NCBI GenBank assembly: GCA_045645985.1
Contig: JAZRJV010000060.1
Coordinates: 1-42,820, forward strand
Source of the DNA: RGIG9060 sp045645985
GTDB lineage: Bacteria > Spirochaetota > Spirochaetia > Treponematales > Treponemataceae
Reading direction: 5' to 3'
DNA: 42,820 nucleotides
Under the pieces are notes generated by a model. The model was not told the origin of the DNA. It saw nothing but the letters and a program-made list of their open reading frames with translations, and did no database searches. A program made the position numbers and the translations under genes. Positions 15,404 to 22,880 of this stretch are shown in pieces; within the stretch, counting starts at the first letter, position 1, and each line of letters begins with the position of its first letter.

Positions 15404-16137
15404 TAGTTTCTGTGGTTATTCCCGCAGCTGGTTCATCTACAAGAATGGGAGTTGGTAAGAAAAAAGAATTTTTGCCACTCCCTTCTGTTTTATTTCCAAA
15501 AGAAAAAAAGACTACGGTTTTGGCTTGTGTAATACAAGCTTTTTTAGTTTCATTTGAAAACTCCCCTGAATTTACATTAAAATCAATTATAATTGCAATT
15601 CCTCAAACACAAAACGCAGAAAAAGAAGCTCGTGATGCAATTTTTTCGTCAAAAAAAATAAAAGAACTTTTACAAAAAATGAATGTTGAACTTTGCTTTG
15701 TTACAGGCGATGATACAAGACAAAAATCCATTTTTAATTGCCTTGAATTTCTAAAATCAAATCATTCTCCAGAACAAGTTACAATTCATGATGGCGCTCG
15801 TCCATGGATAAAACCTGAACTAATTTACGAAATTTCTAAACTAGCAAAAGAAAAAGGTGCTGCAGCCCCGATTATTCCTTGTGTTGATACTTTAAAAGAA
15901 ATTGATGCTACCGATAATTCCATAAAACAACATCTTGATAGAAGCAAACTTGGTGCAATTCAAACTCCGCAGGCATTTGATTTTGAAACATTGTATCAAG
16001 CAAATTTAAAAGCCCTTGAAAATGACTTTTTTTCTACCGATGATACTGAAATTTGGAGCGTTTTTTCTGGCAAAAAAGTTTTTTACTGCGAAGGCGATGT
16101 TCAAAACAAAAAAATAACTTATAAATCTGATATTTAG
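15400..16137 (+). CDS. ispD: 2-C-methyl-D-erythritol 4-phosphate cytidylyltransferase
   Basis: 245 residues. It joins CTP and MEP to give CDP-ME in the non-mevalonate isoprenoid pathway. The nucleotide-binding start IPAAGSSTRMG (7-17) followed by K-rich KKEFLPL, the central IHDGARPWI and the late STDDTEIW segment are the family signatures. The length is close to the usual 230 residues, with small insertions after residue 25. The ATG overlaps the carD stop by 4 bases, so translation is coupled. ispF follows after 12 bases. Confidence 0.95.
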   Translation: MIVSVVIPAAGSSTRMGVGKKKEFLPLPSVLFPKEKKTTVLACVIQAFLVSFENSPEFTLKSIIIAIPQTQNAEKEARDAIFSSKKIKELLQKMNVELCFVTGDDTRQKSIFNCLEFLKSNHSPEQVTIHDGARPWIKPELIYEISKLAKEKGAAAPIIPCVDTLKEIDATDNSIKQHLDRSKLGAIQTPQAFDFETLYQANLKALENDFFSTDDTEIWSVFSGKKVFYCEGDVQNKKITYKSDI

Positions 16138-16149
16138 AAAGGAAAAAAT

Positions 16150-16623
16150 ATGATTAGAGTTGGCTTAGGCTACGATTTACACACTTTAGTTCCAAATAGA
16201 AAATTGATGTTGGGCGGAATTGAAATTCCTTTTGAACTTGGCGAAGCAGGTCATTCTGATGGAGATGTTTTATTGCACGCAATTACAGATGCACTTTTAG
16301 GCGCCAGTGGATTAGGCGACATTGGAGAATTTTTTCCGCCATCAGATGAAAAATGGAAAGACGCTGATTCTAAAATGTTACTAAAAACTGCTTGGAAAGA
16401 AGTTACAAAAGCTGGCTGGAAATTAGAAAATCTAGATTGCGTAATAAATATCGAAAAACCAAAAGTTTTGCCTTTCAGAAATCAAATTATAAAATCAGTT
16501 TGTGAAATTCTAGAATGTGAAGAAAGTCAAGTTTTTGTAAAAGCAAAAACTGGTGAAAAAATTGGCGAAATCGGCAAAAGCCAAGCAGTTGCAGCCTGGA
16601 CAGTTTGCCTTCTTTCTAAATAA
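16150..16623 (+). CDS. ispF: 2-C-methyl-D-erythritol 2,4-cyclodiphosphate synthase
   Basis: 157 residues, the normal length. It cyclises CDP-ME 2-phosphate to MEcPP. Zinc ligands are in GYDLHTL (Asp9, His11) and the GHSDGDVLLHAITDALLGA segment (with its own conserved His); GDIGEFFPPSD and KAKTGEKIG also match the family. AAAGGA lies 6 bases before the ATG. The next step between IspD and IspF, IspE, is not in the window. The stop is only 11 bases from the stop of the convergent coiled-coil gene, with no terminator hairpin between. Confidence 0.97.
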   Translation: MIRVGLGYDLHTLVPNRKLMLGGIEIPFELGEAGHSDGDVLLHAITDALLGASGLGDIGEFFPPSDEKWKDADSKMLLKTAWKEVTKAGWKLENLDCVINIEKPKVLPFRNQIIKSVCEILECEESQVFVKAKTGEKIGEIGKSQAVAAWTVCLLSK

Positions 16624-16634
16624 CTTTGTTAAAA

Positions 16635-19600
16635 TTATTGAGTTCCTAAAATAAGTTCTACTTCACCAATAGTAAGCCCAAGTCTATTTGCTATAGTTTC
16701 TGGTGTCCAACCTTGATGTGCCAATGTAATTACAGATTCTCGTGTACCAGGTGCTGTTGCAGAATTTTTAGTTCCAGGTAATCTTGTTGTTGATGATTTA
16801 GAAACTTCTCCTAAAGTTCTAAGTTTGCCAGTTACATCTTTGTTTAATTGATCCAACCGCTTTTCAGTTTTAGCAAGCCATTCTTCATCATCTTTTAAAA
16901 TTTCAAATCGTCTTTCTGAAGAACTTAAAATTCCATCCAAAGAATCAAGTTTATCAATAGCATCTTTTACTCGTGGAATATTCTCTAAAATTTTATCAAC
17001 ATCACTTTTTAATCCAGTAATTTTAGTTGGGAAATCAGCTGTAGAACGATTACAATTTTCAAGTCTGCGTTCTATATCTTTAAGATTGTCAAACGCTTTA
17101 TCAACATCAGCGACTGTTTTTTCGATTATCTCATTTTTCTTTTCGAGAATATCGTATCTATTAGAAATGTCGCCCAATGTTTCCTTGAAACGCTTTACAT
17201 CAAACTGCAAATTTTGCATATCTGTATTTGTATTTTCTAAATCTCTTATTTTTGAATCAATAGATGAAGACAAATTTATCAAAGTATTGAAATCTTCTTC
17301 TATTGAGTCAATTCGTGAGCGTTCAGAGTTTATATGCTTGAGATGTTGAGATATTTCTTCTTCTACCTTCTTTACTTTTTCAAAATCATTGTGAATGCTA
17401 TCAACTGATTTACTGAAAGTTGAGAGTTTGGCAATTTCATTGTTAAGCTCAGCGATATCTGATTTTAATGTTGCTTTTAATTCATCGGCTTTTGTGAAAA
17501 CCTTAGATTGTTCAATAAAATCTGATAATCGTTTATCAATACTATCCATTGATTTATTCAAGCTTGTTGCATCGGTTTGTAATTTAAACACCATCTCTTG
17601 AATTGTAGATTTTTCTTTTGTTAATGAGTTTTCAATATCTGTATTTTGCTTATTGATTCTTTGTTGTGTTTCTTCCAACATTTCTTGATACGAAGAATGA
17701 AGTCTGCCTAACAAATCTTCAGATTCTTTGGTTAATTTTTCAATATCGTGTTGAATCTCATCTTTGCTTTCGTTTGTTTTAGTAACATAAATAGAAAAAT
17801 CATTTTCAAAAGAAGATTTTACCTTTTCAATTATATCCTGTGCACTTTGACCAAAACTTTCAATTTTATCATCGTAAATATTTTTTGCTTCTTCAAACTG
17901 ATTATTGATTCTGCCTTTCCATGTATCAAAGTCATTTCTAATAGCTTCCAAAATTGTTGCAGCCTGGTCCTTTGAATTATCCACTTCAGAAGATATTGTA
18001 GATAAATGTTGAGTAATTTCTTGTTCAAATTGACTTACTTGTTCGTTCATTGACTGAATATATTTATCAAATTCTTCTTTTAGATAATTTGAAGATTCTG
18101 CCTTTGCAACAGAAAGTTGATTTTCATAATCTTGAGAAAATGCCTTGATTTTAGTTTCAATTTCTTCACCTTTTTTAGAAAGTAAATTTTCTCTGGATTC
18201 AAAAGATGAATCAAGTCTAGAAAATTTATCATCTAAACTAACTTGCAAAGAAGAAATTTTTTCTTTTAACGATTCTGTATATTCATTTTCGATTTGTTGT
18301 TGTTTGTGCTGATAATTTTCTGTAATTTCATTTAATCTTGAATCAAAAGAAGTTTTCCATTCTTCAAGTGATGAATTTAGATTTTCACCTCTCTTGTTAA
18401 GATTTGTAAAGAAATCTTCTTCAAAAATATTTAATTTATCAGAAACATTATCGTAGGCTCTTTCTTTAAGTTCAGAAAGTTCGCCTTCAAGACTTTGCAT
18501 TTTAATTGTAAGCTCGTCAGATTTAATTTTCATATCATTTTGGAAATCTGAATAATGTTTTTTCTGCTCTTTTGAAAATAATTCAAAATCACCAACAACT
18601 CGCTTTTGAATATCAGACATTTCTTGTCGTAAAGCGCCTTCAATTAAATCAATATCAGAAGATGTTTTTTCAATTCGGTCATAACGATAAAGCATATCTT
18701 TTTTCAAATCTTCAAGTTTTGTATTTGCATCATTGAAAGCCAAGTTGCTTGTTTTTTCATAATTATCAGAAAGTGCTTTTAAAGATGAATTATAAGCGTT
18801 GTTAGCTTGAGCAATTTGTTCAGTAACACTCTTTATCAAATCTGAAATCTTTACATCTGAATCTTGCTTGATACTTGAAATATTTTTTTCTGTATCTTCT
18901 TTTATCTGTACAATCTGACTAGCAGAACTTTGTTTTATTTCTGCAATATTTTGGTTAGTTTCGTCTTTTAATTGAGAAATTTGTTGCAAAGAATTACTTC
19001 TTATATCTGCTAATTTTTGGTCGTTTTCTTTTATAAACTGAGAAATATCAGATTCACAATTTGACTTTATCTGTGCAAGTTTTTCATTTGCTAAAGCAAG
19101 TTCTTCATTTATATTTTGAGATAAAGAATTTGTTTCGGTTTGAACTGCTTTTATTTGTTCTTGCGTTGTCAAAATATTTGACTTTATCATTTCTTTTAGA
19201 GTTGTAATATTTTCATCAGAAAGATCTTTGTATTTAATTGCTCGTTCTTGTGCTTTTTGTTTCAAATTTTCAAACGCATCTGCTTCTAATTTTTCTGCTT
19301 TTTCTGCGGCAATCGCAAAAACATTATCAAATGATTCTGTAATTTGAGAAACAATTTCTTCGTTGCGTCTTACAGCCTCGGATGTTGTAGATGCAATATC
19401 GTCAGCTCTGGATTGATATTCTTGTAAAAGATTTTTTCCGATTGCTCCAAGTTGCTCTGCATTTTTCTTTTCAAAATTTTGCTCTATTGCTGGAATGCGT
19501 TTTTCAAGCACATCTAATAATTGTTTTTGTTCAGCAATTTTGGAATCTAATTTTTCAATAATTCCTGCTTCTTTTTTTATTCTTGAAAGATTATCTTCTA

Positions 19601-19955
19601 CTGCTAATGACATTTCTGTTAATTCTTTTAGGGCAGAATCGTACTTTGAAATTTTTTCTCCCATTTGAGTAATTGCAGAAATCTGTTGGTCTAAAGTATT
19701 TTTTTTATCTGTAAATTCTTGTTGAAGATTTTGTAAACTTTTTACAGAAGCTATGGCCTGAGTTTTTTGAACATCTAAATCAATCGCTTGATTTTTCATT
19801 CCTTGTTGCTGCTGATTAAAATATTCGTCAAAATCTGCCTTAATTTTGTCTGTAAATTTTTTTACTTTGTCTAAAGAACGATTATTTCTATCTAAATATC
19901 TAAAAAATACTGCAACACTAAGTGAAACCAAAAGAGAAATCAATATTGTAATCAT
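16635..19955 (-). CDS. Very long membrane-anchored coiled-coil protein with HTH-like C-terminus
   Basis: 1106 residues. One N-terminal membrane helix (2-18) without a cleavage site is followed by a basic stretch, then about 1000 residues of nearly continuous heptad-rich coiled coil with repeated short units such as SQLKDETNQNI and IVQIKEDTEKNI (about 330-375). After a Ser/Thr/Gly-rich linker (about 1050-1075), the end folds as a small helix-turn-helix-like unit, LAHQGWTPETIANRLGL then GEVELIL, like the C-terminal module of DUF6115-type proteins. Most likely a cytoplasmic filament or scaffold tethered to the inner membrane; in spirochetes long coiled-coil proteins shape the cell cylinder. GGTGGGGAT precedes the ATG. 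Role unproven. Confidence 0.85.
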   Translation of the reverse strand: MITILISLLVSLSVAVFFRYLDRNNRSLDKVKKFTDKIKADFDEYFNQQQQGMKNQAIDLDVQKTQAIASVKSLQNLQQEFTDKKNTLDQQISAITQMGEKISKYDSALKELTEMSLAVEDNLSRIKKEAGIIEKLDSKIAEQKQLLDVLEKRIPAIEQNFEKKNAEQLGAIGKNLLQEYQSRADDIASTTSEAVRRNEEIVSQITESFDNVFAIAAEKAEKLEADAFENLKQKAQERAIKYKDLSDENITTLKEMIKSNILTTQEQIKAVQTETNSLSQNINEELALANEKLAQIKSNCESDISQFIKENDQKLADIRSNSLQQISQLKDETNQNIAEIKQSSASQIVQIKEDTEKNISSIKQDSDVKISDLIKSVTEQIAQANNAYNSSLKALSDNYEKTSNLAFNDANTKLEDLKKDMLYRYDRIEKTSSDIDLIEGALRQEMSDIQKRVVGDFELFSKEQKKHYSDFQNDMKIKSDELTIKMQSLEGELSELKERAYDNVSDKLNIFEEDFFTNLNKRGENLNSSLEEWKTSFDSRLNEITENYQHKQQQIENEYTESLKEKISSLQVSLDDKFSRLDSSFESRENLLSKKGEEIETKIKAFSQDYENQLSVAKAESSNYLKEEFDKYIQSMNEQVSQFEQEITQHLSTISSEVDNSKDQAATILEAIRNDFDTWKGRINNQFEEAKNIYDDKIESFGQSAQDIIEKVKSSFENDFSIYVTKTNESKDEIQHDIEKLTKESEDLLGRLHSSYQEMLEETQQRINKQNTDIENSLTKEKSTIQEMVFKLQTDATSLNKSMDSIDKRLSDFIEQSKVFTKADELKATLKSDIAELNNEIAKLSTFSKSVDSIHNDFEKVKKVEEEISQHLKHINSERSRIDSIEEDFNTLINLSSSIDSKIRDLENTNTDMQNLQFDVKRFKETLGDISNRYDILEKKNEIIEKTVADVDKAFDNLKDIERRLENCNRSTADFPTKITGLKSDVDKILENIPRVKDAIDKLDSLDGILSSSERRFEILKDDEEWLAKTEKRLDQLNKDVTGKLRTLGEVSKSSTTRLPGTKNSATAPGTRESVITLAHQGWTPETIANRLGLTIGEVELILGTQ

Positions 19956-19986
19956 AAATCCCCACCCAAAAACATTAAATATATAT

Positions 19987-20655
19987 CTATTCTAGCACAA
20001 TTTTCTTTAATTGGCGATAGTTTTTAAATGAAATATCTGCTTGTTCCAACTTTCTGTTAAAAAGTTTTCGCCAAAATGGCATTATGTAAGCAGTTTTCAT
20101 TCCGGCTCTCTTTGCACCTGTAATATCAGCTCTAATGCTATTGCCTACATACAGAATTTTTTCTGGTTCAATGCCAAGTGCTTTTGCAAATGAACCAAAT
20201 GTATAAATTGAAGGTTTTAATGCTCCACATTCTTCTGAGCCCATAATAACATCACACATAGAAGCTAATCCCCAAATATCGCCTTTTTGCTCTGGAGGAA
20301 AATCAGAAAGAATGCCTATTTTTAAGTTACGATTTTTACATTCTTCAAATAATTGATGAACACCTTTGAAAGTTTTAATCTTTTTGAAAAATGGTTTCAT
20401 TCCGTCGTAAACATTTTCTTGAATCATCTGTTTTGCTTTTGCTGAATCGATTTTTAGTTCTTCAGCTAAAAGTCGTGCTTGATATTCATAAAAATCTGCT
20501 AAAGGAGCTGTTCTGTGTAAAATCTTTCTTGCACGATTATACGCAAGAAAAAAAGGTAAGCGTTTCAAAAAATACGGTAAAATCCGTATGTACAAGCTCA
20601 TATCAGAGTAAAGAGTTCCATCAATATCAAATGCTATAGCTTCTATATCTTTCAT
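19987..20655 (-). CDS. HAD-superfamily hydrolase
   Basis: 222 residues from the preferred ATG, which overlaps the TonB-like gene stop as TGATG; a GTG directly before it (20658) is an alternative. Motif I FDIDGT supplies the nucleophile and acid Asp near the N-terminus, motif II is the Ser of LSDFPP, motif III the Lys of GALKPS and motif IV GNSIRADITGA. The alpha-helical cap lies between motifs I and II, as in phosphoglycolate phosphatase-like enzymes. It should hydrolyse a small phosphate ester; the substrate is not evident. It is the last gene of the ExbB-ExbD-TonB operon, an odd partner for an envelope motor, possibly only translationally linked. Confidence 0.9.
   Translation of the reverse strand: MKDIEAIAFDIDGTLYSDMSLYIRILPYFLKRLPFFLAYNRARKILHRTAPLADFYEYQARLLAEELKIDSAKAKQMIQENVYDGMKPFFKKIKTFKGVHQLFEECKNRNLKIGILSDFPPEQKGDIWGLASMCDVIMGSEECGALKPSIYTFGSFAKALGIEPEKILYVGNSIRADITGAKRAGMKTAYIMPFWRKLFNRKLEQADISFKNYRQLKKIVLE
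19989..20017 (-). promoter_or_regulatory. Promoter of the coiled-coil gene inside the end of the HAD gene
   Basis: Minus-strand TGCTAGAAT (19989-19997, extended -10) with TCGCCA (20012-20017) 17 bases upstream. The promoter lies across the HAD gene's stop, so the coiled-coil gene can be expressed apart from the ExbB operon. Confidence 0.4.
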
Positions 20656-21755
20656 CACCTTACATTTATACTATAATTAAAGGTAGCCTGTCCATCACTT
20701 TTTCCACTTTCAAATCGCCATAATGAAATTTGCCCTTTTATCTCTGCTTCGATTTCTGGAACAAGGCTTCCAACTGGTTCGATTTTAATTGTTTTAGTAT
20801 CAACACTTCCATCTGATTTTACAACAAAACTAATTTTAACAGTTTTAGTTCTTGCAATTTTATCTTCTAACGATTCCGAAATCACGATTGAAGGTTCAGA
20901 AGGATAAAGTAATTGACGAGGTGCTAAAACTCCAGAGGTTTCGTAAGAAATTGATTCAGAACCATTTTTAGCAACATAAGTTGTGGAAGATATTTTATTT
21001 AATGCGTCTGAAGTTGACGAAGAAACTTGATTCTGCGTTGTTCCCGAAAATCTACTTTCAGAAGCAGTTTGTACAGTTTGACTTTCCGAAGATGATGCTG
21101 CCACACCTTCAAAGGTTTGCGCTACATCATTTTGCGATTTAACAAGGTTTTGAGTACTATTATTTTGTGATTGCACAACAGAAGAATTAGAATTTTCTTC
21201 ACCAAAAATGCTATCATCCCAAGTAGAAGTTTCTTTTTTCTTTTTAGCATTTTCTGCCATAAGTTCTTCAATACTTTTTTGATAAACAACTTCCCGTTTT
21301 GTAACAGTTTGCACAGGTTCAGTCTTTTCTTGAACTGAAGCAGTTTGTTGTTTTTGCTGAGTTTGCTGTGTTGTAGTTTGAGCTTTTTGTGTTGAAGAAT
21401 TTGAACTTTTGGTAGAACTTGTTGAAGTAGACTGTTTTTGCACAGAACTTTGCGAAGTTTTAGTAGTTGCAGTTTGAGTTTTTTGTTGAGTTACAGTATT
21501 TTGCTTTTCAACAGGTTTTTCTACAGTTTTAGTTTCTGTTTTTTGTTCTTCAATTTTTTGCGGAAGTTGTTGTGTATTTTCAGTTTTTTTAGCAACAGGA
21601 ACATCTAACTGCACAGAAATTTGTGTGTATTTTTTAGGTTTTGAAACTGGAAGTACTGCAAACAAAACAAACAAAATTACATAAAATCCGCAAGTAATTG
21701 CAAAACTGATTGAGTCTCTATTTTTTTCTGAAAATAAAATCTTATTTTTAGTCAA
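20655..21755 (-). CDS. TonB-like energy transducer
   Basis: 366 residues. One N-terminal membrane helix (about 18-38), then a long Gln/Ser/Thr-rich periplasmic linker (about 55-290) that replaces the usual proline-rich TonB spacer, and a C-terminal domain reading ISFVVKSDGSVDTKTIKIEP, then EIEAEIKGQISLWRF, the TonB C-terminal fold. It should carry the proton-driven force of ExbB/ExbD to an outer membrane partner. The start codon is TTG, supported by AAGGA about 10 bases upstream and by the lack of any other start before the membrane helix. It overlaps exbD by 8 bases. The linker is repetitive and may vary between strains. Confidence 0.85.
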   Translation of the reverse strand: MTKNKILFSEKNRDSISFAITCGFYVILFVLFAVLPVSKPKKYTQISVQLDVPVAKKTENTQQLPQKIEEQKTETKTVEKPVEKQNTVTQQKTQTATTKTSQSSVQKQSTSTSSTKSSNSSTQKAQTTTQQTQQKQQTASVQEKTEPVQTVTKREVVYQKSIEELMAENAKKKKETSTWDDSIFGEENSNSSVVQSQNNSTQNLVKSQNDVAQTFEGVAASSSESQTVQTASESRFSGTTQNQVSSSTSDALNKISSTTYVAKNGSESISYETSGVLAPRQLLYPSEPSIVISESLEDKIARTKTVKISFVVKSDGSVDTKTIKIEPVGSLVPEIEAEIKGQISLWRFESGKSDGQATFNYSINVR

Positions 21756-22167
21756 CTGATGTTGTCCTTAAATTTACAGCCGAAAATCCTGCTTTTCGTA
21801 AAACATCAAAAATTTTTACGATTGTACCATTAGTTACCATTTCGTCGGCTTCAAGCATTATAGGATAGTTTGATTTTTCAACTTCGCCTGTGTCAAAATT
21901 TTGTAAGGTTGTTTCTAATTCTGACATTGAAACTTTTGCATCATTAAACCAAAGGTTTCCGTTTGCTTGAACAGTAATTGTAATTGAATCCAAAGCTGCG
22001 CCTTCTGCAGTTTTTGAAGAAGGCAAATTCACAGAAATTGCAGGAAGAATAGCAAATGTTGTAGAAACCAAAAAGAACAAAATCAACTGAAAAACAACAT
22101 CAATCATCGGGATTAAATCCACAGTTGCACCAGAAGATTTTGAAGTTAACGAACGACGAGTTATCAT
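21748..22167 (-). CDS. exbD: ExbD/TolR-family protein
   Basis: 139 residues, the normal length. One membrane helix (about 18-40) contains the proton-pathway aspartate, Asp23, in LIPMIDVVFQL. The periplasmic domain (45-139) has the ExbD/TolR fold pattern, with SVNLPSSKTAEG near the start and a VVxLRT-like final strand. With ExbB it forms the motor that energises the TonB-like protein. Its ATG overlaps the exbB stop (ATGA). Whether the system acts as ExbBD-TonB or as TolQR cannot be settled here: no TolA, TolB or Pal gene is adjacent. Confidence 0.93.
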   Translation of the reverse strand: MITRRSLTSKSSGATVDLIPMIDVVFQLILFFLVSTTFAILPAISVNLPSSKTAEGAALDSITITVQANGNLWFNDAKVSMSELETTLQNFDTGEVEKSNYPIMLEADEMVTNGTIVKIFDVLRKAGFSAVNLRTTSVD

Positions 22168-22787
22168 AGAGAACCTTCTGTTTTTAATTTTTCAATCAAT
22201 AAAATTAAATCAGCAGCAAGACCTTCCATTTGAATCATTTTTTTATTTACTTTTGAAGCATAAAAATTATGAAAGATGATTGCAGGAATTGAAACTACAA
22301 GACCAGCTGCTGTTGTAACCAAGGCTTCCGCGATTGCACCTGCCAACAAAGCTGGATCGCCCATGCTAGCTCCCGAACCTAAAACACCAAAGGCTTCGAT
22401 ATTTCCAGTTACAGTTCCTAAAAGACCAAGCAAAGTTGAAATATTTGCAATCGTTCCTAAAGTAGTAAGGAATCGTTCCATTTTTGGAAGTTGCAAAGTT
22501 GCTTCATTTGTAACGCCCTCACGAATTTCAGAAATTGGCAAAGAATGTAAATCAATAGCCTTGCCCAAAATTGCACAAAGTGGAGTTCCAACTGCTCTAC
22601 AATATTCCTTTGCTCCTGAAAAATTTCTTTTATTAACAAGTTCTTTTATATCAGCAAGATTTTGTTTTTCATTTTTCTCGATTGATTTGTAATAAATAAA
22701 TCTTTCAATAATGATAAACGTTGCAATCACAGCACACACAATAATCGGAATAATCCAAATTCCACCACTCTTAAGAATATCTAACAC
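22164..22787 (-). CDS. exbB: ExbB/TolQ/MotA-family proton channel protein
   Basis: 207 residues from the chosen start. Three membrane helices: about 10-30, a long pair around 105-135 and 150-175 (GTVTGNIEAFG and AIAEALVTTAAGLVVSIPAI), with a large cytoplasmic loop between the first two. It forms the pentameric channel around ExbD. The frame also offers an ATG at 22802, but a perfect GGAGGA (22795-22800) lies inside that extension, 7 bases before a GTG at 22787, and the N-terminus from GTG (MLDILKSGG) fits the family better. First gene of the overlapping exbB-exbD-tonB-HAD operon. Confidence 0.93.
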   Translation of the reverse strand: MLDILKSGGIWIIPIIVCAVIATFIIIERFIYYKSIEKNEKQNLADIKELVNKRNFSGAKEYCRAVGTPLCAILGKAIDLHSLPISEIREGVTNEATLQLPKMERFLTTLGTIANISTLLGLLGTVTGNIEAFGVLGSGASMGDPALLAGAIAEALVTTAAGLVVSIPAIIFHNFYASKVNKKMIQMEGLAADLILLIEKLKTEGSL

Positions 22788-22794
22788 TTTAATT

Positions 22795-22800
22795 TCCTCC
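22795..22800 (-). promoter_or_regulatory. Shine-Dalgarno that places the exbB start at GTG 22787
   Basis: GGAGGA on the minus strand, 7 bases before GTG. The competing ATG at 22802 has no ribosome-binding site in front of it. Confidence 0.6.
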
Positions 22801-22826
22801 ATAAACTATAAAGTATTCATGCAATC

Positions 22827-22844
22827 TTTAGATAAAAATCTAAA
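22827..22844. repeat. Perfect hairpin/palindrome upstream of exbB
   Basis: TTTAGAT and ATCTAAA, 7-base perfect arms around AAAA, 40-57 bases upstream of the exbB start, in the 80-base gap after the beta-barrel gene. It could be an operator or a short hairpin ending the barrel transcript; no long U-tract follows on the minus strand, which favours an operator. Confidence 0.4.
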
Positions 22845-22880
22845 CATCATCAAGATAGAATCTTATCAATATAAATTATT

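Noticed and set aside
17300..19900. Frameshifts or repeats collapsed in the long coiled-coil gene
   Set aside because: The frame is continuous, heptad pattern holds throughout and DNA repeats are degenerate, so it looks intact.
22276..22692. Plus-strand frame of 138 codons
   Set aside because: Exactly antisense to exbB, whose membrane helices and family motifs are clear.
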